NCBI GenBank assembly: GCA_023630585.1
Contig: CM042539.1
Coordinates: 24,067,755-24,131,754, forward strand
Direction: 5' to 3'
Length of the DNA: 64,000 nt
Source of the DNA: Cranoglanis bouderius
Taxonomy: Eukaryota; Chordata; Actinopteri; Siluriformes; Cranoglanididae
A program made the position numbers and the translations under genes. Shown piece by piece: positions 33,651 through 44,903 of the stretch. Numbering within the stretch: position 1 is the stretch's first letter; each line of letters starts with the position of its first letter. Below the pieces are notes generated by a model. That model was not told the DNA's origin, searched no databases, and saw nothing but the letters and a program-made list of their open reading frames with translations.

Positions 33651-34448
33651 TCTCTCTGTGGACTCTTTTCCCACAATCCCATTCTCAGCCCCTCTTCATT
33701 TATAGGAGTCGTTAATCATTTGCAGGGTTTATAAAGGAGCTGCAGCTCTGCGCTGTCTTATTAAGCGCCACTGTTCAGAGTTGATTTGGATATAAAAACA
33801 GCATCGCACCAGAGAAGGCCATGTGTGCGAGTGTGTGTTATTTATAAATCGTTACTGACCACACCTGGCCCTGTAAACAATGCAGGGGAGGTGCCAGGCT
33901 TTTTCTGTTCTCATACATCATTCACCACATTCAGACTAAGAATAACTCAGCAACTGTTGTTGGGACAAAGCTACAGCAAAGATCTATTTTTACAAATTAC
34001 TGTCATTGCATGTGTGATAATACACTCCACCAAACAAAAAGCTTCAGCCTGCGGTGGTGCAGTAGTCAGAAACTACCGATGAAGTGCTGGAGGATGATCA
34101 ACACAAATTATTATAAGGAGCAATCTACAGTATAACTGTATCCCTATGTTATTGATATGATAATAAAAGAAATCACAGTATGTTTTTTCTGAACATATAA
34201 ATTTGAGTATCTACTTTTATTGGCAATAATTGTCAATAACTGTGTGCTGTATGTGGAAAAAGTGCATTCTATAGAGATCATTAAGTCTGCAGTGAAATTG
34301 TTTAACATAATAACATTGTGTAATATTTTGTAACATATTATTGGAAGCTAATCTGTTGCATTGTTTCAACACAAAGGGAATTCCTTTCATACCATACTTT
34401 GTTAAAGTATAGTTTTAACACAGAATTTATACTGTACATGTTCCTCTT
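33651..34448. other. possible unique segment, promoter candidate
   Basis: 33660-33830 has locally higher GC and, on the minus strand, two TATAAA-type motifs (CCTTTATAAACC and CTCCTATAAATG). It might be the myom3 promoter or a conserved element. The rest is AT-rich with nothing recognised. No experimental or alignment support. Confidence 0.25.
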
Positions 34449-34999
34449 ACATACAAGTTCAAGTTCAGTTTATTTGTATAGCGCTTTTAACAATGGACAT
34501 TGTCCCAAAGCAGCTTTACAGAAGTATATAAATTCAGGACATAGATTTTAAATTTATGAATTTATCCCCAATGAGCAAGCCAGCGGCGACGGTGGCAAGG
34601 AAAAACTCCCTGAGATGATATAAGGAAGAAACCTTGAGAGGAACCAGACTCAAAAGAGAACCCATCCTCATCTGGGTAACACCAGATACTGCAATTATAA
34701 ATAAATAAATCCCTTCTATAAATGTACCAGTACAACACAGTCAGATAGCAGTTGTGAGACCATGAAAAATTCATTACAGTTTTTATATGAAGTCTGTTTT
34801 GTTGAACTTCACCACTGTAATCTCAATGATCTTTAGGCTGCACCGTGTGGGGCCATCCTCAGCAGCATCATGTGACTTCAATTGATGAGGTCTCCAACCA
34901 GAAGTAGGGCATCAGGATGGATCGGGCAGGTCCAGAGAGCAGAAGGGGTCGGGATCACTGGCATCTCAGGAGTATCATGTGAAGCTCGACAGAAGGGGA

Positions 35000-35014
35000 G
35001 GGAGAGAGAGCGAG

Positions 35015-35072
<58 letters not shown>
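35000..35072 (+). repeat. (GA)n microsatellite inside the LINE 3' UTR
   Basis: About 36 GA units with two GC interruptions near the start. Confidence 0.96.
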
Positions 35073-35075
<3 letters not shown>

Positions 35076-35361
35076 ATTAGGTATGCTTATTGTCCCGTAA
35101 TGGTTAAGGACAATGTACTTTGCGTAAGTGAAAGCAGGTACTCTGGCAAGACTAGCTTATGACAGGATAACTAAAAGGGAGAGCCAGAAGGTAACACAGA
35201 CATGAGGGCTCCCTGGGACAAGGCGGCCAGCCACCCCACCACCAACAAACCTTGGTGGATGCCTGAAGGTGGGGGGGTGACAGCATCCAGACATCCCAGT
35301 TCACCACAACACACTTTGCCCGTGAGACCTCTAGATCTGCTCCTTTACCTAAGGAAAAAAA

Positions 35362-37410
35362 CTATTCACGAAAGGCTTGATTAAACAAATATGTTTTCAG
35401 CCTGGACTTAAACACTGAGACCGTGTCTGAGTCCCGCACACTAATTGGAAGGCTGTTCCATAACTGTGGGGCTTTGTAAGAGAAAGCTCTTCCCCCTGCT
35501 GTAGCCTTCACTATTCGAGGTACCGACAAATAGCCTGCACCTTTTGATCGAAGTAGGCGTGGCAGATCATAAAAGACCAAAAGTTCACTTAGGTACTGTG
35601 GCGCGAAGCCATTTAGCGCTTTATAAGTCAATAGTAGTATTTTATAATCAATGCGGAATTTCACTGGGAGCCAATGCAGTGTGGATAAGATAGGGGTGAT
35701 GTGGTCATATCTTCTAGTTCTAGTAAAGACTCTTGCAGCTGCATTCTGGACTAACTGGAGTTTGTTTATGCTCCTACTGGAACATCCAGACAGTAAGGCA
35801 TTACAATAATCCAAACTAGAGGTGACGAAAGCACGGACTAATTTTTCTGCATCATGTAGTGACAATATATTTCTTATCTTACCAATATTTCTGAGGTGAA
35901 AGAAGGCTATCCTAGTAATATTACCTACATGGGCGTCAAAGGAAAGACTGGAGTCAATAATCACACCAAGGTCTTTTACTGCTGCACATGATGAAACAGA
36001 AAGACCATCCAGAGTTACTATATAATCAGAAAACTTACTTCTAACTGCATGTGGTCCTAGTATAAGTACTTCTGTCTTGTCAGAATTTAGTAAGAGGAAG
36101 TTAATGAGCATCCACTGTCTAATGTTCTTTACACATTCCTCGACTTTATTAAACTGGTGTCTGTCATCTGGCTTTTCTGAAACATACAAGTGTGTGTAAT
36201 CAGCATAACAGTGGGAGCTAATTCCATGTTTACGAATAATTTGACCCAGAGGTAGCATATATAAAGAAAAGAGCAGTGGGCCTAAAACAGAACCTTGCGG
36301 AACACCACACTTTACCTCAGTATGCATAGAGAATTCACCATTTACATCTACGAAGTGATAACGATTAGTCAAATAAGACCTGAGCCAGGAGAGGGCCGTT
36401 CCCTTAATGCCAACAACGTTTTCTAGTCTAGCAAGGAGAATAGTATGATCAATTGTATCAAAAACTGCACTAAGGTCAAGCAACACAAGCATGGAGACAC
36501 AACCCTGATCAGAGGCCATCAGTAGGTCATTTACCACTTTAACCAGTGCTGTCTCTGTGCTATGATGAGGCCTAAATCCTGACTGATATATTTCATGAAT
36601 GTTATTCCTATTTAGGTACGAGCATAGCTGCTTTGCTACAACCTTTTCTAAGATATTGGAGATAAAGGGGAGATTTGATATTGGCCTATAGCTGGACAAT
36701 TGACAGGGGTCGAGGTCAGGTTTTTTAATCAGGGGTTTGATAACTGCTAATTTAAATGATTTAGGTACATAGCCAGTGCTAAGGGAAGAGTTGATTATTT
36801 TTAGAAGGGGTTTGATTATTTCTGGAGTAATCTGTTTGAAGAAACATGTAGGTAGGAGATCTAGTATACAAGTTGATGATTTTGAAGAAGAAATTAATGA
36901 AATTAGTTTGGTCTCTCTAAGGGGAGTAAAGCACTCTAATCGTTGATCTGATATTGCTATATTATTATCTACAGGGTTAGTAAGACTGTCTGGTTTTAAA
37001 TTAATAGACTGAATTTCTTGTCTAATATTTTCAATTTTGCCAATAAAAAAACTCATGAAATCATCGCTGCTATATAATGATTGTGTGCCTGTTTCTGTGG
37101 CGGTTTTATTCCTAGTTAATTTTGCTACAGCATTAAATAAGAATCTAGGATTATTTTTGTTATCTTCAATTAAAGTAGAGAGATAGACTGATCTAGAAGC
37201 ACTAAGAGATTTCCTATAGTTCAGGAGGCTCTCCTTCCATGCTGTTTGAAATACTACCAATTTGGTTTGACGCCATTTACGTTCTAATTGTCGAGTGTGA
37301 CGTGAATGTACGTTTGACACAGTAGCGTGGCAAAGTGCATATATTATGATCAATGCACAATTTACACGAGATGAGATAATGATCTGAGATAGCTTCAGCT
37401 CTCCGTTCAC
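35362..37410 (-). pseudogene. LINE reverse transcriptase, catalytic motif lost
   Basis: A 682-residue open frame with the non-LTR reverse transcriptase blocks: [81 protein letters not shown], and [13 protein letters not shown]. The catalytic YADD is YADY, so the second metal-binding Asp is gone. The C-terminal tail ([20 protein letters not shown] then [10 protein letters not shown]) is typical of L2-like elements. The first residues belong to the decayed endonuclease region and are out of frame with the upstream SDH piece. Not expected to be active. Confidence 0.88.
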
Positions 37411-37735
37411 GCAGCTGGGCCTGTTTCTTTAGTAGATCGCGGATCTGCTTCTCCATGGCCTCCAACTCCAACTGCACCGTGTGCAATTCGAACGAGTCCT
37501 CACCTGCACTCAAAGGTGAAGAAACAATCGACATGTTGTCGGCTTTAAACAGCAGTATTCGAGTGAGAATGTAAATAAGACTAGCTATAGCAAATGAAAA
37601 TGATAGCGCAAAGTTATTAATAAAAAAGGAAACAGTATAATTTAAATGCCGACACAAGCAACAAGCAACAAACTCCCGGCAAACGATTCGAAAACAGGAA
37701 CTAGCGTCACAGCCAACAGGAACTGTGGCTATGAA

Positions 37736-39214
37736 AGTATGTTCTATACTTTCACATACTTTGTGAAAGTATAGTTCAATCCTAAAATAAACACAATTTA
37801 AATATGTAATTTATAAATGTATTTATAAAGTACGTTAAAAATACCAAATTAGCATACCCAAACTGAAGTACACTTTTCCAAAGTATACTTAAGCAACATC
37901 GCACAAGCAAGAGTGAGGCTATACTGAATATATTCGTCGCAATAGCTAATCACAGCCATGCTGATATTCAGTATAACCACACCATTGCAAATACGGTATT
38001 GCTTTTAAACAGCAGTTCTACGATCAATAAATTAATATAGAGTAAGTGGCATTTCGAACACAATATGGTCAAATGTTCTGTTTATTTTTGCTCCGCAATC
38101 TGAAATACAGTAGATCCCAAAGAAGCCACACTCACTTTACAGCAGGTCGGTTAGCTGGCTAGCTAGTTCACATTGAATTGTACATTCCCGTTAAAGATGC
38201 TCCCGGTGAAACTGACATCCCTTCTTCCATTTCATCTTCATAATTTAAGTATTGTTTGCCATGTCCGCTGATGATGTCACTAACACTAATGCAGTAAGGG
38301 ATTTGAACTAGGAAGTGGAATTTTATGTGGCGAACACAGATGAGAAAATTGATAACAAAGTGAAACGTCTCAGTGTGGTTATAGGATATATAGGCACTGA
38401 TGGAATGCTGCTCGACCAATCAAATTAGTGGACCGGAACTAACTGTTGTATAATTGAATAAACAGTAGCCCTCTAACACCCTCACTAAGAAAAAAGCAAT
38501 GGAACATTCTTTTCTTTGCATTTTTTATTTCCTTGGGGCAATGAATGAACAACAATGAATGTTTATTTTAGCAGTTAAATTTTTACTATAGGCCTAGTAT
38601 AGGTAACTTATGGCCGTTTTAGTATAGGCCATAATTCACTTCATGATAGAAGTATAAATACATTTACCAAATACCAAAAAACATTTAGAAAAAGTCAAAT
38701 AAAACCCAGAGGCGGATGTCTGGAGTGACTTTCTTTTTGCTAACTTCCTGTAAGGAGGCAAACTGAAAAGGCACACTATATCGAGACACAGCAACATTTA
38801 GTGAATATTTTTAACATAACATACCTAAACCGAGTGGTAGAGATGGCTCAGTCAGGCTGAGTTAAGTTCAACACATTTTTCAATAAGATGTAATGTCTCA
38901 AAATGTGCTCTGCCAAACGGTTGAGAAGAAGGTTAAAGGGTTAAATAGGTACAAAGATAAGTATAAAGTGAAACAATATACTTGAGGCATTGTGGATATA
39001 ATTTCAGTAGATTATTATCACATTAAAGTATACTATTGTTTCACAAGGGGTGCACCTAAAAAATAGTTGCTTGTTGTTGAAATTTTATTTGTAAGGCCCA
39101 GACAGTCAGTAACTCCAAAAACACCCCAAAGCAGTGCATATGGACTGAACTGTAAAAACCATCAAATAGACACATTACTATAATTACTGGAGTAGCACTA
39201 AAACACTGCACACT

Positions 39215-39258
<44 letters not shown>

Positions 39259-40256
39259 AATGTGGATGCCGTAGAACAAGTGTCAGTACAATGGCTGATA
39301 AATGAAAAAAAATAAAAAATGAAACCAACTACAGATTGGACAAAAGCCAATTTTGAATTGAGTATCAAGTGGGAATTTGAAAAGGAATTTCCTCCTGGTA
39401 GTGCGTAATTTCATTTTGCACCACGTCCACTTTAACTTAACCCTGAATTCATGAGCTCTGGAAGCATTGGAGAAATAGTAAACAAGAGGCTGTGGGTCTC
39501 TTCTTTCTGGCAAACAAAATCTAAATGGAGGAATGCTAATTATTAAGCAGAGCTTCCGCCTCGCTATTTTCTTGTCACTGACATTTAGAAAACAACAAAT
39601 TAGCTAGCTTACCAGATAATGTTACCTGTTAACCACCACATTCCCTCCACTTCCTTGTTGTTTGCCTCACCCTGGTGAAGTAAATAGTGAGATGAAGGAC
39701 TGATAGTGTACAGGCTATAATTTGGACAATGCTTATCTGTCATGGTTATTTTTTTAATAAGGTGCGGCCACAAATTAATATATTGAGGATATACTTTATA
39801 AGCTTGTTGTGGCCATGAGGTAAGTTTCTCAAGATCTATTTAGTGGCCAAAAAATACCTAACTTGTAGCACCTATCCGGTCCACTAATTTGACATATAGA
39901 CACAGCTGACACAGCTGAGCTGATATTCAGTATAAGTGCACAATTATGAGTGCAGTATTGCTTAATTAATGTGACCGAATTGTACAATTGATATTACACT
40001 TTACTTCAGTGTTAGAATGATGCATAAAGACATACTGGAGTCACTGGCATTGTGCTGTGGATATCTACCATTATCCCCCAATACATTAAGCGAATTCTTA
40101 AATTCTCAAATAGAAGTTCTCACTAAGTAATAAACGGTTGGCCATGTATTAAATATGATGTCGCCACAACATATTGAGTTGTGAACGCAAGTTACACAAT
40201 TCATGACAGTGATTTTGGTAACTAATGGCCATGAGATTATCTTGAAATTGATGCAT
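37736..40256. other. intergenic: inverted fragments and CA repeat
   Basis: ATTAGTGGACCGGA (about 38427) and its inverse TCCGGTCCACTAAT (about 39876), and GCTGATATTCAGTATAA at about 37967 and 39919, show two related palindromic pieces. (CA)n at 39216-39252. No gene seen. Confidence 0.45.
39216..39252 (+). repeat. (CA)n microsatellite
   Basis: About 17 CA units. Confidence 0.97.
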
Positions 40257-41504
40257 GCAACACGTTCCAAAAAAGTTGGGACGGGGCAATTTAGGACTAA
40301 TAGTGATGTGACAAGTTAAAATAAGAAGGTGATGTTAAACAGGTGAGGGCTAATCCTTATATCCTAATAGTTAAAAAGGCCTAATCCTTCAAGAGCAAGG
40401 ATGGGTCGAGGCTCGCCAATCTGCCAATAGATGCATCAGTGAATAATCCAACATTTTGAGAACAACATTCCCCAAAGACAAATCGGTAGGATTTTGGGCA
40501 TTTCACCTTCTACAGTGCACAATATAATTAAACGATTCAAGGAATCCAGTCAACTCTCAGTGCGTAAAGGGCTAGGCCAAAAACCACTTCTGAATGCGCG
40601 TGATCTCTGATGCCTCAGACGTCACTGTCTTAAACACCGTCATGAGTCTGTAATGGATATCCTGACATGGGCTCAGGAATACTTTGGTAAACCTTTGTCA
40701 GTCAACACCATTCGCCGCTGCATTTACAGATGCAAGTTAAGGCTTTACTATGCAAAGCAGAAGCCATACATCAACACTGTCCGACGAGTCAACATTTCAA
40801 ATAGTTTTTGGACAAAACAGCTGTCGTGTTCTCCGGGCCAAAGAGGAAACGGACCGTCCAAGTTGTTATCAGCATCAGGTACAAAAGTCAGCGTCTGTCA
40901 TGGTATGGGGGTGTGTCAGTGCCCATGGTATGGGTAACTTGCATATCTGTGAGGACACCATTAATGCCGAAAGATATGTACACATTTTAGAGTTGGCCAA
41001 ACCACATTCTGCCCAGATTACAAGCGGGTGGTAGTGTAAGCAGAGAGTGCGGACGCTAGCATGGCCTGCCTGAAGTCCTGACCTGTCTCCGATTGAGAAT
41101 GTGTGGTGCATTATGAAGCGCAGAATAAGGCAACGGAGGCCCCGTACAGTTGCACAGCTGAAGAAATGCATAATGGATGAATGGGGGAAAATTCCGCTTG
41201 CTAAACTTAACCAGCTGGTATCTTCAGCGCCCAAACGCTTAATAAGTGTTATTAAAAGAAAAGGTGACGTTACACAGTGGTAAGCAGTCGAATGTCCCAA
41301 CTTTTTTGGAGTGTGTTGCAGTCATGAGATTTGAAATGAGTGTATATTTTCAAAAATAAATTAAATTCACAAAGTAAAACATCAAATAATGTGTTAATAA
41401 TGTGTTTTCAATATAGTACAGGGTGAAATGAATTTTCAAATGACTCTTTTTGTTTGTTTTTTTGCATTTTCCATACTGTCCCAACTTTTTTGGAATTAGG
41501 GTTG
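40257..41504 (+). mobile_element. mariner/Tc1-like transposon with catalytic core deleted
   Basis: Starts TTCCAAAAAAGTTGGGACGG and ends CCCAACTTTTTTGGAATTAG, then GGTTG before TA. The plus strand keeps a start region (GGATGGGTCGAGG), a DNA-binding part, a middle part (GVCQCPWYG / MVWGCVSAHGMGN) and the C-terminus (41101-41283, MKRRIRQRRPRTVAQLKK to GDVTQW). The frame jumps from HILE straight to KPHSAQ, removing the QQDNA block with the second catalytic Asp. Same family as 19620-21160. Confidence 0.83.
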
Positions 41505-42454
41505 TATTTAATGACATGATTAATTGAAGGACATTGATGGTGTGCTGCTTTTCGGAAGAAACTCACTCTTAACGAAGTCAAAAACTAAATATAATTTCCA
41601 AAAATGCAATTTGTGCCTTGGAAGCTGTTTATATAATGTTTAAAACTAGAGCTCATTAAGAACATATGATGCTGGTACACTTTTGGAGTCTCATTAAACC
41701 CAAAAATGTATACAGTAGCATGTATGCGAGTGTAACATTGCTTCATATTAATTATCCAGCCATCCATGAAGCTGTTCCATGAGAGGATGTGACAGAGAAA
41801 TGCACAGATACACCCCTACACGTGTGTACAACAATTAAAGCCATTTCACAGGCAGGCAGGAATTAATTGCATGTGATTGCTCTAATTGTATGTGCTAATT
41901 GTATATCTTTTGTTTCTCAGAAAAAAGTATGTATGATCGATGATCAAAGTGCTTTTATTTACTGTTATGACCCTAGAAAAGAGCTGGGCACAAATTATTG
42001 CAGGGTTTACTATAATTTTTCATTGAACCCTTTCAACCTTAATTATTTTCCTGAAGTAGCCATTGGATTTTAGGTTTTGAATAATGTTCAATGAAATCTT
42101 ACAGTAAATGTAATAAATGGCAACATTTTCGCATGTTTCTTTTCAATATGGAATATCAGTTTTGTAGTAATATAACCATCAATGCACTTTTTAACTATTG
42201 CATTTCTCGTCCAATTTTCTCATAAAGAAAGTTGGCTTCATACATTTATGCATTAAGTGTTAAACACTCCTCACTGTACTTATGGACATTTCCACACTTT
42301 ACTGCTTCTGAAATTGCTAATAGAGTGATTTTCCTTTACTGCCAGGGTATCTGTCTGAGTCGTTTTACAAGCTTGTAAAGGTGAAGACAATTTAGCCATG
42401 AAGCATTTTTGCAAACAAGCTCTTGACTGAAACCAAAACCATAAAGCCTGTTAG

Positions 42455-42775
42455 CACTGTTGAACTCCCATTTCTGATTGGTCAGAAGGTGTTGATTAAT
42501 TTTCTATAACAGCAGCTCTGACAATAGTTCCGCTGCAAGGTGATTCGCAGGTTTATATTAATGCGCTGGTTCTAATATGTTATTGTTTCTATAGTAACAG
42601 ATTATGGCGGATGCTCCACATAAACAGTATGTAGTGCATACAGTAATTGTTGATATTGTGAAGTTTTCTGTGAAGGAATTATTATTTAGCATTTTGAAAA
42701 AAGTCTCCAGTGCATTTATTTTCAGAAAACAGGTTTTAACTTTGATAATTATGCCCCTAGAAAAAACGAGTTGAT
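42455..42775 (+). mobile_element. miniature element copy (same family as 3255)
   Basis: GATTGGTCAGAAGGTGTTGA, TTTTCTATAACAGCAGCTC, GACAATAGTTCCGCTGCAAG, AAAAGTCTCCAGTG. Aligns along its length with 31268-31590. Confidence 0.72.
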
Positions 42776-43289
42776 CACCATCCTCCATTCATGAATGTGT
42801 AAAACATGACCTGCTGAGACTAATAACACCAAAATGATCTCCAAATCACAGAAATCAGAGCGCAAACTTCATTACCTGGTAGCAGATGATCCATTTCAAA
42901 GCAACTGAATTATGTCTGTGAGAAAAACGATAACAACTGCCAAGATAGAAAAAAGAGGGCAAAAGTGTGGTAAATGATGAAGAGCTGCATGAGCTACAGG
43001 AATTGATCTGTTCTCCCATTTATTTCACTCCAGTTTCTCAACCCCCCTTTGATAGGCATCTAATTGCTTCAAAGGATTTGACTTCTTTCAAGGCAGATTT
43101 CTGTGGGTGCAAGAAATGATTTTTTTTCTCACCAGTGCAGATCTCTGTTTGAAATCCCTGGAGCTGTTAGAAGCTGAAGCTGGGGCTGAAAATTGCAATG
43201 TTATATGCACCATGTGAGAGCGAATAAGTTTCCAGTGAAAAACAGTATGCACAGCCTTGTCATTCATGTAGAAGGATATATTCAGTATA

Positions 43290-43828
43290 CACTGACAGCC
43301 ATAACATTAAAACCACTGAAAGGTGAAGTGAATAACATTGATTATCTCGTTACAGTGGCACCTGTCAAGGAGTGGGATATATTAGGTAGCACGTGAACAG
43401 TCAGTTCTTGAAGTTTATGTGTTGGAAGCAGGAAAAATGGGCCCTTCATGGCAACGGTATTCCCTAATTACATTGGCCTCTTTCAGCAGGATAATGCACC
43501 CTGCCACAGTGTAAAAATTGTTCAGGAATGATTTGAGGAGCAAGACAAAGTGTTCAAGGAGTTGACTTGGCCTCCAAATTCCTCAGATCTCAATCCAATT
43601 GAGCATCTGTGGGGTGTGTTGGACAAACAAGTCCGATCCTTGGAGGCCTCACCTCGCAACTTATAGGACTTAAAAGCTCTGCTGCTAACGTCTTGGTGCC
43701 AGATACTACAGCACACCTTCAGAGGTCTTGTGTAGTCCGTGCCTTGATGGGTCAGACCTGTTTTGGTGGCACAAGGGGGACCTACACAATATTAGGCAGG
43801 TGGTTTTAATGTTATGGCTGATCGTTGT
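43290..43828 (+). mobile_element. Tc1-like element, internal deletion derivative
   Basis: Left end CACTGACAGCCATAACATTA then AAACCACTG; right end GGTTTTAATGTTATGGCTGA, inverted. Inside, TTTCAGCAGGATAATGCACC encodes FQQDNAP, the second catalytic Asp region, followed by the SPDLNPIEHLWG-like block (about 43580-43615). Frame broken; the first half of the transposase is absent. Confidence 0.8.
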
Positions 43829-44769
43829 TTATCATTTTTGTATACCATCAAATAAGGAAAAATATTAAGTAATAGACCATTTTTCAAATAAAAACATCAC
43901 CAAAGCTAACTCGGACAAAAGCAAGTGCTACCGAAGCAAGTGCAATTGCCAAAAAGGCAACTTGTGGATGAGTGATTTAATGCTGTGAGACTACAGAGCA
44001 TGGTAAACATGCATATTTTATGCATGCAAATATAAATAGTTTTAGAGCAGGTGGTGCACTACAAATGAATGAATGAATCAACACTATACAAATGAATTAT
44101 TAGTCAATTTTACATAAATGATTCATCAGCTAGCCATTTAAAAATACCATAAACTATGGCTATAGCTATAAATTATGAATCAACAGTATGCAAATGGATC
44201 ATGAATTAAAATTATATAACTGAATTATAAGTCAATGTTATATAAATGATTATAACTGTGAATCGTTAATCAATTATAAACCTAAAGTATATACTAAATG
44301 AGCTGTAGCCATACCACAGCTTGTGCGTTTTGAGCCACAGAGCAAAGTGGAAATGTTTCTTATGTGATGTGTGTACTCAGTATATATTGCTTATTGCTTT
44401 ATGATTGCTGGAGCAACATGGTACTCCTGGAATCATGCCAGTTTTATTGATTACCAAAGGTCTGGGTGAGAAAGGTAATCTAAAAAAACCTAGAGGCATC
44501 ATGGTGAAATTATTTCTTTGCTTTTCAATGTTTTTTCGGAGGTGGTTAAAGGTACAATGGGTCAAAACGAACAGGGAGATGTATTAATGAGAAAGTCTGA
44601 GAACAGAGTGTGTCTATAGAGACACTGTGCGATAGATGAGTGAACGACCTCGACTGATATCCATTTTAATATTTGTAGACACCTGTTTAAAAAAGATCTC
44701 CAAATCTCTATCTCAGACTCCCCCATGAACATATGACCAATACCTATCATAGTCAGTGAGTGTAGATAC

Positions 44770-44903
44770 AATTCATTTCAATTTTATTTGTCACAAAGCG
44801 GCTTTACAGAAATATATAAATTCCGGGTATCAAATTTAAATCTATGAATGTATCCCTAATGAGCAAGCCAGAGGCGACGATGGCAAGGAAAAACTCCCTG
44901 AGA
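44770..44903 (-). mobile_element. L2-type LINE 3' end, short fragment
   Basis: Shares TTTTATTTGTCACAAAGCGG, GGCTTTACAGAAATATATAA, AATGAGCAAGCCAGAGGCGA and GGCAAGGAAAAACTCCCTGA with the 3' UTR at 34449-34620. Orientation inferred from the full copy. Confidence 0.82.

Larger units (their letters stand above)
34449..37735 (-). mobile_element. L2/CR1-type LINE, inactive copy
   Basis: 5' end near 37735: a coiled-coil segment ([20 protein letters not shown], minus strand about 37480-37400), then only the last piece of the endonuclease ([11 protein letters not shown]), then the reverse transcriptase frame (37410-35362), then a 3' UTR to about 34449 ending in GCGCTTTTAACAATGGAC type sequence. Most of the endonuclease domain is missing. 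5'-truncated copies of the 3' end occur at 44770 and 62201. Family assignment rests on remembered fish L2 sequences. Confidence 0.8.
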
